Assembly: GCF_018687715.1 (NCBI RefSeq)
Contig: NC_056760.1
Coordinates: 6,423,501-6,487,500 of the forward strand
Length of the DNA: 64,000 nucleotides
Reading direction: 5' to 3'
From: Carya illinoinensis
Taxonomy: Eukaryota > Streptophyta > Magnoliopsida > Fagales > Juglandaceae
This document shows, piece by piece, positions 12,319 through 25,309 of the stretch. The notes under the pieces are model-generated. The model had not been told where the DNA came from. It searched no databases and saw only the letters and a list, made by a program, of their open reading frames with translations. The position numbers and the translations under genes were made by a program. Within the stretch, counting starts at the first letter, position 1; each line of letters begins with the position of its first letter.

Positions 12319-13875
12319 ACCTACTAATTGATCTTACTTATCCAACCTTTCTAATAATCCTACTAATTAACAATTGGACCCACTAGGGATTGCAGATAGA
12401 TTAATGCTACTCAATCTCGTCATTTTGTACTTTCAAAGTTATCACTAATATTGCAATTATATATATATATATATTTTTAAATATCTTTAAACTTTTTTTT
12501 TAAAAAAAATACAAAATTACTAGTAATTATTTTTTAAAATATTAAATAAAAATAAAGTAAAATATATTAACTATCAGTATAACGTGACAATGGACATTTA
12601 GCTGCGGCGGAGAAATAAGAAAACACAAAGGGGGCGAGGGAGGGAGGACAGGACAATTGACATGTAGCTGTCGATGTTCACATTTCCGATTTTCCTAAAA
12701 ATCGAATCCAAAATTTTTGTTGGCAGGAGGCCGAAGGGACCGTGCCACGGAACTACCACTAGTAACAATTAACAACCACCTTTTTTCTTTCTTTCTTTCT
12801 TCCTTCCTTCCTCCCTTCCTTCCACCACTAGTACTATTGAGGTCCACGTCCCAGAAACTAATCCTCATGATTCGTCGACACTCAACTGTCCCACATCATA
12901 GGACCACGTTTTTTAGTGGGGTTCCCGACCACTCCACTTCAACAATATACACATTCATTTCTAAATATATTACTTATTTTATTTTTATTCTTTTAATTAA
13001 TAATAATGTGCTCGTAACTCTTTTATGATTATATTATAATTTATTTTACAATCAATGAGTATAAATTACATTTCATTTTATTTTATTAAAAAATTAATTT
13101 TTAATTTTATAAAATTATCCTCTAATTGTAAGTGATATTTTCAACAGGAAAAACCCGCGAAACATGAATTGAAGAAGAACCACTGTATCTGTACGCAAGG
13201 AGGTAGTCCGTAGTCGTCCCCACGTGGGAGGGAACAGGACATTAGCGTCTGTCCAGGGAGAGATAAAGGTGAAGAGTGTGGAAGCAGTTGTACGTACGAA
13301 GTAAGCCGTGCATGGCAGCGTCTCCTGATCTATTCTATCGGTTAGGTGGGTCGACGGGGCACGTGCAACTCGATCCCATTCTGATGAGGGATGATCCTGC
13401 CCAGCCCCATGGTCCATGTTCCCTGGCCTTTCAGACTACTTGATCTCCTGATCACAGACCCAAACCATTAAACCAAGCAATGATTCCCTCCACCTTTTTT
13501 TTTGTATAGATATCAATGGAAGTATATGGGGGCCGGGAACCAAACTGTTTGGACATTGATACTCTGAATTAAATCTATATTAAAAAAATGTCACATGGGA
13601 TTATATTATACGTACCTGATGCATGTGTCTTCTATATGTTTACCGTACGTGTAATTATGATTATATTGGGGCGGCGTTGTTAATTTACAAGAATAAACAA
13701 GAAAATTGCATGTGGCTTAATTTGCATGGCTAGATTCAAAAGTGGCAACATTATTTATCATTTGTATCTTATGATCATTACAGTTTCCTATATATATATA
13801 TATCGGATCGGAAGAGTACTAAAAGAATAGAAAGATTTAATTCTGTCATTCAAAAAAATGCATGCGAGATGTTTA
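12319..13875. other. Intergenic DNA with CTTT/CTTC microsatellite and G-box motifs
   Basis: No gene is recognised. A pyrimidine microsatellite (TTTC and TTCC units) lies at about 12780-12824. The palindrome CCCACGTGGG (about 13219-13228) and GCACGTGC (about 13358-13365) contain G-box cores (CACGTG). They are some 2 kb upstream of the Dof gene at 15278, so a regulatory role is only possible. An (AT)n run sits at 13791-13802. Confidence 0.35.
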
Positions 13876-14165
13876 ATTTTTTTTAGATAAAGACGGTAGC
13901 TCAATTTTATTCATAAAAATTGTAACTCGGCCCAACATCGATCGAAAATGCACCGACGGTTTACGCCAGTCGACGGTCACACATGTAGACGGTTGGTGCG
14001 CGAAGGGCCGAATCCCAACGGTTCGCCCTTCGAATTGGGCAACAAACGGAACCGCGCGCGCAGGGTCGGATTGCACAGACTCGATCGGGACCACCAGGCA
14101 CAAATGGCACGACATGATGTCAGACAGAACAGAAGTGAAAAATAAATCAAAAAGGAAAAATAAGA
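13876..14165 (-). mobile_element. Possible retroelement 3' end with A-tail (unclassified)
   Basis: This stretch has GC-rich islands inside AT-rich DNA. Read on the minus strand it ends with ATGAATAAAATTGAGCTACC, GTCTTTATC and an A-run at 13876-13885. That resembles the 3' tails of the LINE copies elsewhere in this window. The upstream GC-rich part (13930-14110) shows no protein domain. It could be a non-LTR 3' end or another retrocopy. Confidence 0.3.
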
Positions 14166-14249
14166 TAGAAGACCCAATGGAGACTGTTACATGAAAGTGG
14201 AATGACAGAGGAGGAGAAAAGACAGAAAGAGAGAGAAAGGTAGAGAGGA

Positions 14250-15277
14250 GCTAGCAAGGAAAGGAAGAGAAATTAAAGCCAAGAGAGGAAAAAGGAACTG
14301 CTGAGGTGTTCCGACACAGCCACCACCCATCAACGACCACCTGGACATCGTTTCTTAGGCTGCTCTTTCGCCGTCTCGCTCTCCCCTCTTCCCTAGTGGT
14401 CCTTCCTCTAATCTAACTCACCTATTCCTTGGAAGTTGGATCATACTTCTTCTTCTCCTCCTCCTCCTCTGGTGATTATTCTTTTTGATGATTAGAATTG
14501 CTAGCTCTTGGGTGAGTCAGACTGTGGACTGGAAGATTCGAGTGTCTGCAAGATTCAGGTAGAGTTATCATTTTATTTGGGTGTGTTTGTGTTGCCTCTC
14601 TCAAATATATGTATATAGGATGCACGCTCTGATCAAAGCAGTGAACTTGGGTTTTCAGGTTCTATCATTGTTCCGTTTCGATCATTTGGGTTGGTGATCA
14701 GAGATGAGACGACTCATGTGTCTCTGGGTTGCCTGAGATCTCTCCCTTTCTCCAAAGATTTAAGACCTCTCCTTTCTGGGCTTTATCCACGTGTATAATC
14801 CTCTCTCCAGATAGCAGAAAAAGCAGCTCTTTCCCCACCTTAAATTGTCGCAGTACCTTCTTTATTAGAGAGAGAGGACCGGGGTGGTAAAAATCTTGGA
14901 GGATTTTGTTGGGTCTAACATAAAGAGATCGATTGAGTTCTTGATTTATTTTTATTTTTCCATCTGGTTTTTATTCTAGAGTTAAGGGCTTTGGTTTTGT
15001 GGAGGGTACTTGGTCGGTAGGTGGAAACGAGAAGAGGATTGCATGCACAAGGGTAACGATGGCCGTTAGTTTTTGCACTGTATAGATTCTCAAAGCCTAG
15101 CTAGGGACAGACACGTTGAGTTTCCAAAACTGAAACGGTCCAAATTGTGTCCTTTGCCAGAACCTGCATGCGCACCAATTAAAGCCAAACCCCAACCAAA
15201 AAATCCTTCCCTGATATATAGACGAAACCACAGCAAGAAAAATCGCAACCACTAGAAAGGAAGAAAGAGAGACAAAG
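14250..15277 (+). promoter_or_regulatory. Probable promoter/5' leader of the Dof gene at 15278
   Basis: CT-rich and GA-rich leader-like sequence directly before the Dof start, without a gene of its own. A possible leader intron runs from a donor (GATTCAG/GTAGAG, about 14560) to an acceptor (TTTTCAG/GTTC, about 14660). Two short upstream AUG frames, MHKGNDGR and the overlapping MAVSFCTV, occur around 15042-15085 and stop well before the main start. If transcribed they could reduce translation. Confidence 0.3.
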
Positions 15278-16210
15278 ATGCACCAAGAGAGAGATGGGGG
15301 AGCACCAGAAGAAATAAGGCAACAACAAGAAGACCGGAGACTGAAGCCTATTCAAGCTGAAAACCAGCAGCAGCAGCAGCATCATCAGCCTCAAAAATGC
15401 CCTCGCTGTGAGTCTCTCAACACCAAGTTTTGCTATTACAACAACTATAGCCTGTCTCAGCCGCGTTACTTCTGTAAGGCTTGTAGAAGGTACTGGACTC
15501 AAGGAGGAACCCTCAGAAACGTCCCCGTTGGCGGCGGTTGTAGAAAGGGAAAGCGTGCCAAAACCTCGTCATCTTCTGGCGCCGAGAGCACACGGTCTCA
15601 GCAGCCACAACAAGTACAACAAAATTTGACCAACCGATCAGCTATAATCCCCTCCAATCCAGTTAACACCACAAGTTCAATTCTAACTTCCACAGAACCT
15701 GCTGGTAATTTGGCTACTCCATCCATCCAGTCAATTGCGCCGTACTATGCGGGAGTTGGGTATTTGTCATCTTTGGCAGCAATTCAATCATTGAATCAAT
15801 CACATTCTTTCAGCACTCAAGCTCTCGACGTTGGCGGTGATTTGGGGAGTTCTTCAAATTTGGATCTGCTACAAGGGTTTGCAGTCCCTTCTTTTGGATC
15901 CCAACAGCAGCAGCAAATTCAGCATAGGCAATTTTATCAAATGAGCAACAGAGATAGAAACGTGGAATCTGATCTCTATCCTGAAGAAACTTTGAGTCAA
16001 TCAAGCAGGCCTCCCAGTTCTTCCCATGATTGGCATCAGAACTTTCTGTACAATACTAACCCAGTGGTCCCTGATACTACTTTGTGGAGTATTAGCACCA
16101 TCGCCAGTACTACCGCTGCTGGTAACACTAACAGCAATAACAATGGTGGTTCTACTTCGAATCCAGGTCAGTGGCCTCATGATCTGCCAGGATATGGCCC
16201 TCCTCCCTGA
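15278..16210 (+). CDS. Dof zinc-finger transcription factor (intronless)
   Basis: The 310-residue protein has a single Dof domain at about residues 40-92. The zinc ligands follow the CX2CX21CX2C pattern (Cys41, Cys44, Cys66, Cys69), in [19 protein letters not shown] and [18 protein letters not shown]. The basic tail [11 protein letters not shown] follows. Dof proteins are plant-only nuclear factors that bind AAAG-core sites. The rest is low-complexity: a poly-Gln stretch before the finger (30-34), Gln-, Ser- and Asn-rich regions after it, and a C-terminus ending GYGPPP. The start is set by the first AUG after an in-frame TGA at 15212-15214, with a purine at -3. No intron splits the frame. Which Dof subgroup it belongs to cannot be settled by eye. 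It faces the second Dof gene at 28787-30016 but differs outside the domain, so a recent tandem copy is unlikely. Confidence 0.95.
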   Translation: MHQERDGGAPEEIRQQQEDRRLKPIQAENQQQQQHHQPQKCPRCESLNTKFCYYNNYSLSQPRYFCKACRRYWTQGGTLRNVPVGGGCRKGKRAKTSSSSGAESTRSQQPQQVQQNLTNRSAIIPSNPVNTTSSILTSTEPAGNLATPSIQSIAPYYAGVGYLSSLAAIQSLNQSHSFSTQALDVGGDLGSSSNLDLLQGFAVPSFGSQQQQQIQHRQFYQMSNRDRNVESDLYPEETLSQSSRPPSSSHDWHQNFLYNTNPVVPDTTLWSISTIASTTAAGNTNSNNNGGSTSNPGQWPHDLPGYGPPP

Positions 16211-17256
16211 ACTTCTTCAGCCATTTTTATACGCTCCCTCGAGCTCCAAAAATCAAACAGCTGCATAATTTGAGGAGTTCTTTTACTTTTGTACACCACC
16301 CCCCAAAAAAAGAAGCCCATTAAACCTCTACGTATACCCTTTTTGTCTACTTGGTTTACTTTGGATGGTTTAGGGTATGATTTGGTTCGTCATAGAACAA
16401 AGAGTGGTTAGAAATTTGTGATTTGGGTATTCATTGTAAATGAAAGATTAGTGGGCCAATCGTGTTCGTTCTTTACATATCGAACAGAATTTCTGGTTTG
16501 AGCTGGGTTGCTTTGAAGTTCATAATCTGATTAAATTTAATACCTGCATGTTTGAGCTTTTGTTTGGTTGCTTTAATCTTCTGCTTTATTGTGCATATAA
16601 CGAGTAAAATGATTCTTAAAAGACGGGCTTTCCTTCTTAATTTTTTAGTTACGTGATCTTCTAAGAAAATTTTCAAAAAAATGGAGAATATATACATATA
16701 AATATATAGTTGAAGAGGATGTAGAATACGTAGATGGGGGCAGCTTGCACCATGTCTTTGTAGAAAAGTCGACAGATGGTTCATTTTTCGGTGCGTGCAT
16801 GTGGATAACTGAATCAAAACGCTTTAGCTTTTTCACTTTTCAGTTCCAAATGCTCATCGGCAACACTCATACTGGCGCAGATGCTGATGACCAATCGTAC
16901 ACCCCACATTTTTAGGGCATTTAGTTGATTTTCCCTTTTATCTATAGATATATATATATTTAGCCTACTTTTTCTACTGTATTTAAAATCTTTTAAGAAA
17001 TAATCGAATATTTTGTAAAGTTACCGTACGTGCTTCTCCACCAAAAAGAGAAAAAAAAGAGAGAAGAAGATAGCCAAGTTAATAATTTAGGAACAAGATA
17101 GAAAAGTCAATGCAAGGAGATTATTTGGGGCTTTATATAAATTTTTAGAAGATCAATGACAGGATCCTCGATCGCGTAGTAGCGGATGCCTTCGTATATA
17201 TTCATCAGGAGCCTAATATTCCAGAATCCAGAGCCTCGATCATTCAACTTTCATCT

Positions 17257-17257
<1 letters not shown>
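16211..17257. other. Dof 3' flank and intergenic DNA
   Basis: The first 250 bases are probably the 3' UTR of the Dof gene; TTGTAAATGAAAG at about 16434 is a plausible polyadenylation-upstream element. No gene follows; the short minus-strand frames at 16473-16836 show no domain. Confidence 0.35.

Positions 17258-17302
<45 letters not shown>
17258..17302. repeat. (CT)n microsatellite
   Basis: Uninterrupted CT dinucleotide run of about 45 bp, likely length-polymorphic. Confidence 0.95.
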
Positions 17303-17305
<3 letters not shown>

Positions 17306-17596
17306 GTCTGTCTGTGGTCTGGTCGCAGTTAAATTGCGATGAAAGAGATCATGCAGCTTCAATTAGAGCATGCTTTGTCGTACTTGACGTACCAAACGAA
17401 ATGGCTGATAGTGGCGTGCATGCACATTTCTCTGGACTCTGGTCATCACAAAAAGTACAAACACGTAGAACACCAGTTTGAAATGATCACTGTTACTGAA
17501 TTATTGATTGAATATACAAGCTGCAGGCACACCCGAAGCAGTACCCCTCGTGAAAACGAACCCTCCCCACTAGCTGAATCCCTCCTGAGTCACCGG

Positions 17597-17786
17597 TTTA
17601 GGTATTTGGATAGTTAGTTAAGATAAGATGAAAGTTGAATGAAATTAATATTGTTATAAAATTTTAATATTATTATTATTTTAAAATTTGAAAATATTAA
17701 ATTATTTATTATATTTTGTACAAAATTTTGAAAAAATTATAAAGATAAAATGAGATAAGATAAAACATTTTCACTATCTAATCGGA
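17597..17786. repeat. MITE-like AT-rich element, copy C
   Basis: Left end GTATTTGGATAGTTAG, then GATAAGATGAAAGTTGAATG. Core TTTTAATATTATTATTATTT and TTATTATATTTTGTACAAAA. Right end GATAAGATAAAACATTTTCA followed by CTATCTAATC, an imperfect inverted match to the left end. Same family as copies A, B, D-G. Confidence 0.6.
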
Positions 17787-20554
17787 GCATTTTTTTCCAA
17801 AAATTTAGAATTTTTATCAGCTTCACAATCAGAGCTTTAAAACTTATAATTAGAAACTTGAATATTCAAATACATCTTCATCGTGTTTCATACGTAAAAA
17901 GATTGCATATAAGTAAATCTATAAATAATGCGATTTCATATAATCTGTTAGATCTACTTTACGAAAAAAATTACTTTACAATCTAAAGTACCGCATCAAA
18001 TACGTCATTTTGTGAGTAATCCATTTATGGCTAAAATATTTCTCGTTTAACCAACTTTTTATGTTAATGATAAGTTGACCAAGATATTGCAATGTTGAAT
18101 TTCAAATGCTGATTAAGGATATGATGATCTGATCTATTATCTTTAATAAAAAAAAAAAAAAATTGTTACTTGTAAAATTAAGCATGTATTTCAAGAATGA
18201 ATATAATAAAAAGAAATTTGCAGTGTGATATAATTTTTACGGCCAGGTTTTAGTTAATATGTAGTAGTGCAATTTGAAAATATAAGTAGTTTATTATATA
18301 TGGTACTGTAAATTGAAATTCTTGATAGTTTAGGATGAAAATAAAAGACAAAACTATAATTATCTTTATAATAAAGTATTTTTGGTTTAGAAAACAAATC
18401 GCCGACAAAATTACTTACCATAAATGGTTTGTGTTCCGTACAATTTCCAAAACAACGTACAATATGCAATAATGTCCGTCCCTAAAATTTTCAAGTAAAA
18501 TACGAGTTGAATCAATAAAAGTGATTGATAAAAATGATGGATTGAATTTTTTTATTTTTTGTTTTCTTTAATTTAATAATTAAAGAAGTGCTTATTAGTG
18601 ATATTTTTTTATTTTTTAAAAATATTTAAAGATATACATAATTATAATTTGCTTACGTATGTATATATAGTTCAAGAATGATCTAGTCCTAATCCCTAGT
18701 GGCATGCAAATTGCAGCAACTCAACTATATACTACTCATCCGATCCACTCAAGTAATTAACCACCACCACTTGAGTTATGCATGCAGCATGCAGTAATCA
18801 GCTTATTAATTAGAGTGCATATATATATATATATAGGAACAATCTATACACTACAATATTACCATTCTACTAAATAAGATGTGGTATATTTATAACTATT
18901 GAATAATTATTTATTTGATTTTTTTATCTGTTAATGATGATGAATGTGTGACATCTTTTTTAATAGAAAAATAAAATAAAATGAGAGTAATTACTTATAT
19001 TTGACATTCAAGCTTACGTAATCGATCTAGAGATGTTTAGGTCAAAACCCCAAAAAAAAAAAAAAAAAATTCCCGATGGAGTGTGCTGGTGAACATGAGC
19101 GGCTTGCATGCAGTAGTACAGGAGGACATAATGATAGAGGTTTCATGTGTTTTTGGGGGAGAGAGAGACTAGGGGTGAACCCCCTTACATTATTTGTCAA
19201 CTTTAATTCCTCCAAAGCTATGCTGCGGTCCTGCGAAATGGGTTGGTGCATGGAGGAACAAGCCAGTGTCTGGCTTTACCACCACAGCTCCATGTACAAG
19301 ATTTTGATGTGTGGGGGACCTTTTAATACTTTATATTTAGCTCTTCTTTTTGAAAATATCATTGGCATTTGTAGCTAGCTAGCTAGAGTAGTATTGAGGG
19401 GGGTTTCCACTTTCCATCGAAGCATCCCATCGATCGATTCATCGGTATAGGAAGCTGGCAGGCCCCGTTACAACATCATCATTTGGTCAGTGAAAGTGGG
19501 TCTTACAGCTCAACAATTCCGAGACAAATTGGTTTTTAATTGGAACTAACGTTTGTATGATTCGACCGAACGTGGAATATATAATCTTTCACCTCATGCT
19601 CTGAGGTCACCACGTGTACACACACATACATAAATATATATATATATACACACACACACACTACCCTCCAAATCATGCATAATGATGCATGTAAATTGAA
19701 ACAAAATATGTATATACTTCTCCCATGCATAAATACACATTTTTCATGGAAGATGAATAAATTAACAGCCACTACTTAATTCAAAACTGATTAATATATT
19801 CAAGTACGTCCGTTGATCAAGCCAAATTTCAGCCCTAAATTAGGAAGGTCGTGGTCCTCAGCTAGAGATGGTGATGTTCATTACTTTAATTTCGGCCAAG
19901 TGTTATAGGCTTTTCAACGTGCTTTTATCCCCATCTTTGAACCCTAGCTGCTCCTATAAGCTAGTTCGATCACCCATACTGCATGCACTTTGCGCATTAC
20001 GAACAAATTCCCTCCTTCTCTACATTTCATTGGAGGATTAGGTTGACTGATCTCTGAGATATGTTAAACAAAGGATATTCCACCACATTTATAACAAGAT
20101 GAGGCCATAATCGAGTATATATCATGATTAGATTAATTGAGTATCATTCCCTTATATCCCCACGATTTTCATGACGAGCAAGTGTAAGCGAGAATAATGC
20201 GCAGCCACTCATGGAATATTAAGTAATAATAATATTATGAGTGGGATTCGATAAGCTGGAATTTAATAACAAAATCAGAATATATAATACATATAATATG
20301 CTTGTTTAATTACCTTCTGTTCATGATAAACATGGACAGATCATTATATTCATAATTCTTTTACAAAGTTTATTCGAGTTCATTATATTATAACTATATG
20401 TAATGACACGCCATGCATGAACCACTCTCGTTTTCACATTCCAATAAGGTTCAGACAAAACTATAACATTATATATTTAAGTGAAAGGGATAACTTAACA
20501 CTCTTAAACTCAGTTGTTCATCCGTGTGAGGGTTTAAAATAAAATTGAAGTACT

Positions 20555-20556
<2 letters not shown>
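17787..20556. other. Intergenic DNA, nothing recognised
   Basis: AT-rich, gene-free. The longest frame (19076-19378, plus) has no recognisable domain and starts just after a 17-base A-run. A tandem GCTA run lies at about 19372-19385, and (TA)/(CA) runs near 19633-19662. I compared the stretch by eye with common plant microRNA sequences and saw none. Confidence 0.4.

Positions 20557-20595
<39 letters not shown>
20557..20595. repeat. (TC)n microsatellite
   Basis: Uninterrupted TC dinucleotide run of about 39 bp. Confidence 0.95.
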
Positions 20596-20598
<3 letters not shown>

Positions 20599-23500
20599 GT
20601 GAAACGTACGGTTTTTTTTTTCACCAAAAATAAACAGAAAATTTTAATGAAGGAAACTGAAAAGATCAAAAAGGTTGATTATGATCTCTTTCGAACGTAA
20701 AGTCTATACCGATGATCAGACCAAAACAGATCATGATCAGGTTAAACGACCAAAATTCTAAAAGTTTTGTTCAAATGGATTTAAGACGTTTTTTTTTCTA
20801 GAATTCTTTATATCGAAATAATTGCTTTCAAATTATGTATTATAATTACAAAAGAGAATATATAAGAGGAGTAGCAGCATTAATTTGGAAGAAATCAAAG
20901 GTCACAACCAAGAAATTAGTCAGTCAGATAAAAGAGAGAGAGACAGAGGGGTCCGACCGCAAGGTCCCAGCATGTTTTGAAGCTAGGACCGACGGATTGA
21001 CTAATTATAATGGCAATGACCCTCAAACATTCGGTGGGATTAATGGATGAGACCCGTTGCTTGTGAGCAAAGGTTTGAAACCATGATTCAACAAGAAAAC
21101 GACCCTCGCATGCTTGATTAATTCGCAGCTAGCTAGCTAGCTAGCTTTAGGTCCTGATTTTGTTCTTCTTTTTTTTTTTTTGTTTTTTTTTTTTTTTTAA
21201 GCAAGCATAATATTGTAGATATATTTAGTAATTACATGATACAATAGTTAACAGGGTGGGAAGCCCCAATATTCAATCCAACCAGCAAATACAATACAAG
21301 AAATTTTTTTTTTAAAAAAAAAAAAGGATATGAGGTCAGTGACTTGACCCCACTCATTTTCTACAAGAGAAAGCCGCTTAAAGCGATTTTGATATAGTTC
21401 GATAAATAGACTGTAATACTACATCTGAAAGTTGCAGTGAAGTGATTTGTGTACTGCATTTTATTGGTTTGAATTGGTTGTAGGAGACTTCCACTACCTT
21501 TTTCCCATGATCTATAGTTAGGAGAAACGAAAACATAGACAGATAACAGACAGGAAAGTCGTCGAATCGTCAAAAGATAACGTTCAGGGACTGTGGCGGC
21601 ACGTGAGAAACATGCGTCACGCTAGGAGTATGGAGGTCAGTCGAATCTAAGAAATCCAAAGTCTTTGACGCCAAAAATACTACGTGTGGCAATAGTAGGA
21701 GGAGCTTCTCACTGCGGTGGCGCGTGGATCATATATATCCGTATGTACGTGTCATCCAGCACCAACCCTAATTATTAAACAAATCTTACTAACTGCTCAT
21801 ATCTGGTCCTATTTTTCTCGTATTGGGCTACTTGTCCTCTTCTCTTTGGTTCATCGATAATGATTTCAGCTACTTATGGTACCAACATTTATTATATATA
21901 TTATAATGCTTAACTATACCAAGTTTTATAATGTAGTTGGTGGGGTTTAGAACATTGGGACTAAGATTATAACCTTGGACATCATGTGTTTGTCTTCAAT
22001 AATAACGTTATTTTTATAGTTTAATAAAGTATTATCGCTTTCAAGCCCGTGTCAGTGGCCACAATTAGCGTAAATGGAGTAGAATTTCAATTACTCAATC
22101 TCCTATCATCATTCCATGTTATCGTGAAAGCTGAATGCGATGGTATCAGATATTATTGCGCTATTTCAAAAGTCAAGAGCAAAGTCGATCAAACGTATAT
22201 GGACAGTACGAATTAGTTCCTTGGAGAGAGGAAAAATAAAAGAAAAAAAAGAAGGCTAGTAATGAATCTGTAATTATAAAGTTCGAGATATCCGATAGAA
22301 GAGTAATGTTAGATCCATTTATAAAGTTTGCAAAGTGACGTACGTTTTTTAGATTAAAAATTTAGATTTTTCAATATAATTTCATATTTATCGACTTTTT
22401 TAAAAAAAAAATTACAAGATTTATATATTTTAAAATTGTAATACATTAGAAGAAACATTGTATATATATATATATATATATATGTAAATAAATTTGAGGT
22501 TTTGGCCCAAAAGATGGACTGGGAAAAAGAAAACAAGATGGGAACTTTGTCGGTGGTGGGGGGGGGGGGGGGGGGGGGGAATGGATAACTACATGTGAGT
22601 TGGACCAAATACCTCCTGAAAATTAATAATTGTCTATATATGTAGACTAATCTGTCGGCATGGCTGGAAAATTTTGTAGCCTTAATATTAATTAATTAAA
22701 AGAGGCTGATCCTAAATTGCGACAATATTTTGAAGCACGGATTAATTTTCGTCTTCAACCATAATCAATTGTTAAATCATTGACCTTAGTGTCCAAGTCA
22801 TCATAGATTTTCTCCTTAAAAAGCGGAAGTTTTATATGCCTTTAGACCATAAGATCTGATGATCTCTAAATAGGAGAACCAGATTCAAACCTCACCCCTG
22901 TATCAGAAAGGGAAATTTTTTGTACTTAAGGTGAGGATGGGAGATATACCTTCCAAAATTATGTAATTATCAAAGATACGAAGTCAGTGTAAATTATCAA
23001 TAGGCACTTTTCAAAGCCTACAATTGTTTCTAGCGTGTTCTTATAATTTTATATCCCAACCTTTTTCAACAGCTATAAGCCCAAAATACGAGAAGTAAAC
23101 CCCAGCCATGGTTTTGTGTTACACAAGAGTGCGAAGGGGTTGGGCCCAATGTCTCCAGGAGGCCCACTAAATGGTAGACTACAAACTGAGTAGTACTCTG
23201 GTCCCATATTTATTTTAAGGTGGTGATACTCCCATAATTTTATTTTTTTAAAAAAAAATTCATTAGAAATTTTTTTTTTTTAAAAATAAGATAAAAATTA
23301 AAAACTTATTAAAAAATATTTACTTATGTATTTAAGTAAAAAAATAAAAAAACTCAATCGGTGACCACCATAAGTGGAATAAGCATTTTTATTTATTTTA
23401 GGATAATAATATCTTTACACCTTCTTTACTATTGCTTTACTATTTAATTTTTTTTTCTCATTTTACTATTTGAATCTGGATTAAAAATTTAAAAATATGT

Positions 23501-25309
23501 TGTTTTTGTATAATTTAGAAGATAATAAATTTAATCAGCTAACGTAATTATGTAAATTAATTAAAAATAAATTTAATTTTATAAAAACTAGCTCAAAGAA
23601 TAAAATAATGTTAATTTTTATTTAATTAAGTTATATGAGTACGGTTATTTGATTGAATTTATTTATTTTTAAAGTATGTGAGAAGATCATATTGTGAGAT
23701 TTTTAATTCAAATTTAAAATTTAAAGAGATAAAAAGAAAAAAGAAAAAAGAATTAGATAAGAAAGGTGTAAAGTATCATTAACTTTTATTTTATCTGGGG
23801 AGTAGTGAGACTCTAATGCTTTAATCACGGGGTGTTTCATCAGATAAGGTAAGATGAAAGATTTAGGTGAGTTGAAATCATACGTAAGTTGAAATAAGGA
23901 AATGATGATGTTTGGCCATGATCATGTTTTGGTCGATAGCGACTTCCACTTGGTAGTTGGTGCCTTCCTCGGTGATTGTCAGAAAAGATTCGTCTTCTTC
24001 GATCCACTTCTTTAGTTTCCGCATAGAGTTTAATTTAAGCAAAATATTCTAATCACAATTAATTATATAAAAATAATCATAATTTAATGTAATTTATTAA
24101 ATTATAAAATTATTTTGTATAAAATAGATCTAAAATATCAGATAAATCACATCAATTTATAAAATTATTTTTATACAATCAGTGTTACATTACTCTTAAT
24201 TTAATATTACGTAATCTAAAAGTGCATTCGAATATTTAAGTTTTGCTATATACAAGCACAATCGCATACTAATTTGTGTACCAATACTGATTTTTTCATA
24301 TTTACAATTTAAATTAACATTATTTTTAATAAAATTTATTTTTTAATCAATCACATCACATTGATACACAGATTAGTAGATAATTATATTTATAACTATA
24401 CTTTTTCCGAATATTTTAAACGGAGGAAAAAGCCGGCCGACAATATCTATTTTCTTTCTTTCTCAACCCTTAAATTCAGTCTTAAGAAATTCAATGAATC
24501 TCAATCTTTGTATACCTACGTCACAAACTTAACTCGCGGGGTGAAAGAATTGAATGGCCCAACCTTGGGGAAAGCTTTTATATTAATAATGAAAAAATAA
24601 TTTTAATATTATATAAAAATAATTTCACAAAATCATATGAGCACCATTCTCTCATTCATTTAGATTTAGACGTTGGTAATCAACATAGACATTCAAGCCG
24701 TAGATGTCTTAGGATTGGAATCCAATTGGCCGACATTAATATCATCATGAAGATGATGAACAATCAAGACAATATATACTTTTCTCTAATTAGATTATTC
24801 ATTTGTTTTGTAGTCAACTCGGAGAATTAGATGTCTTTTTTTTATCATTGCTACGAGTTTATCCAATTAACGACAATAATAATAATAATATCTGCAACAG
24901 TACTGAACCCAGTCAAAGCTCTCGCCAGTTCTCTTCTGGAAGCTCTTCAATTGGTTGAACAGAAAAATAGAGTAACATAAGTGAGAAGTGATACGTACAT
25001 ACAAATGCACAAAGGTAAACTACACGTTAACGTGGTTTTATGTGATTTCTTAAATTTATTTTATAATAAAAATAATTTTATAATATAACGTATAAAATTA
25101 AGTTGTATTATTTTATATATTTATTTTTATGTTTAAAGTATTTTTCATATTAGATACAATCTTAAAATGTATGGCCGTAAATCCGTCCGGTCTCAGGAGT
25201 GATAGATCGAAATCTTCAGTCCATCATTTTTCCAGACCGGTTTAGTCGGTCTGTTCAGTCTAACTCAATTATTTTACAAAAATGCTGGATGTAGTCACAA
25301 GGAGCAAAC
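20596..25309. other. Gene-free AT-rich DNA with homopolymer runs
   Basis: No gene is recognised. A 22-base G-run lies at 22558-22579 and a (TA)n run at about 22461-22483. A tRNA B-box-like string (AGATTCAAACC, about 22881) might be a SINE remnant, but no A box or tail was found. The rest is simple AT-rich sequence. Confidence 0.4.

Noticed and set aside
13873..14177. Candidate small proteins on both strands of the GC-rich island
   Set aside because: Mutually overlapping frames without a domain; more likely retroelement-derived non-coding DNA.
19076..19378. 100-codon plus-strand frame
   Set aside because: No recognisable motif, overlapping frame on the other strand, and no splice or leader context.
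22870..22900. tRNA B-box-like AGATTCAAACC, possible SINE
   Set aside because: No A box at the right distance, no A-tail and no second copy in the window.
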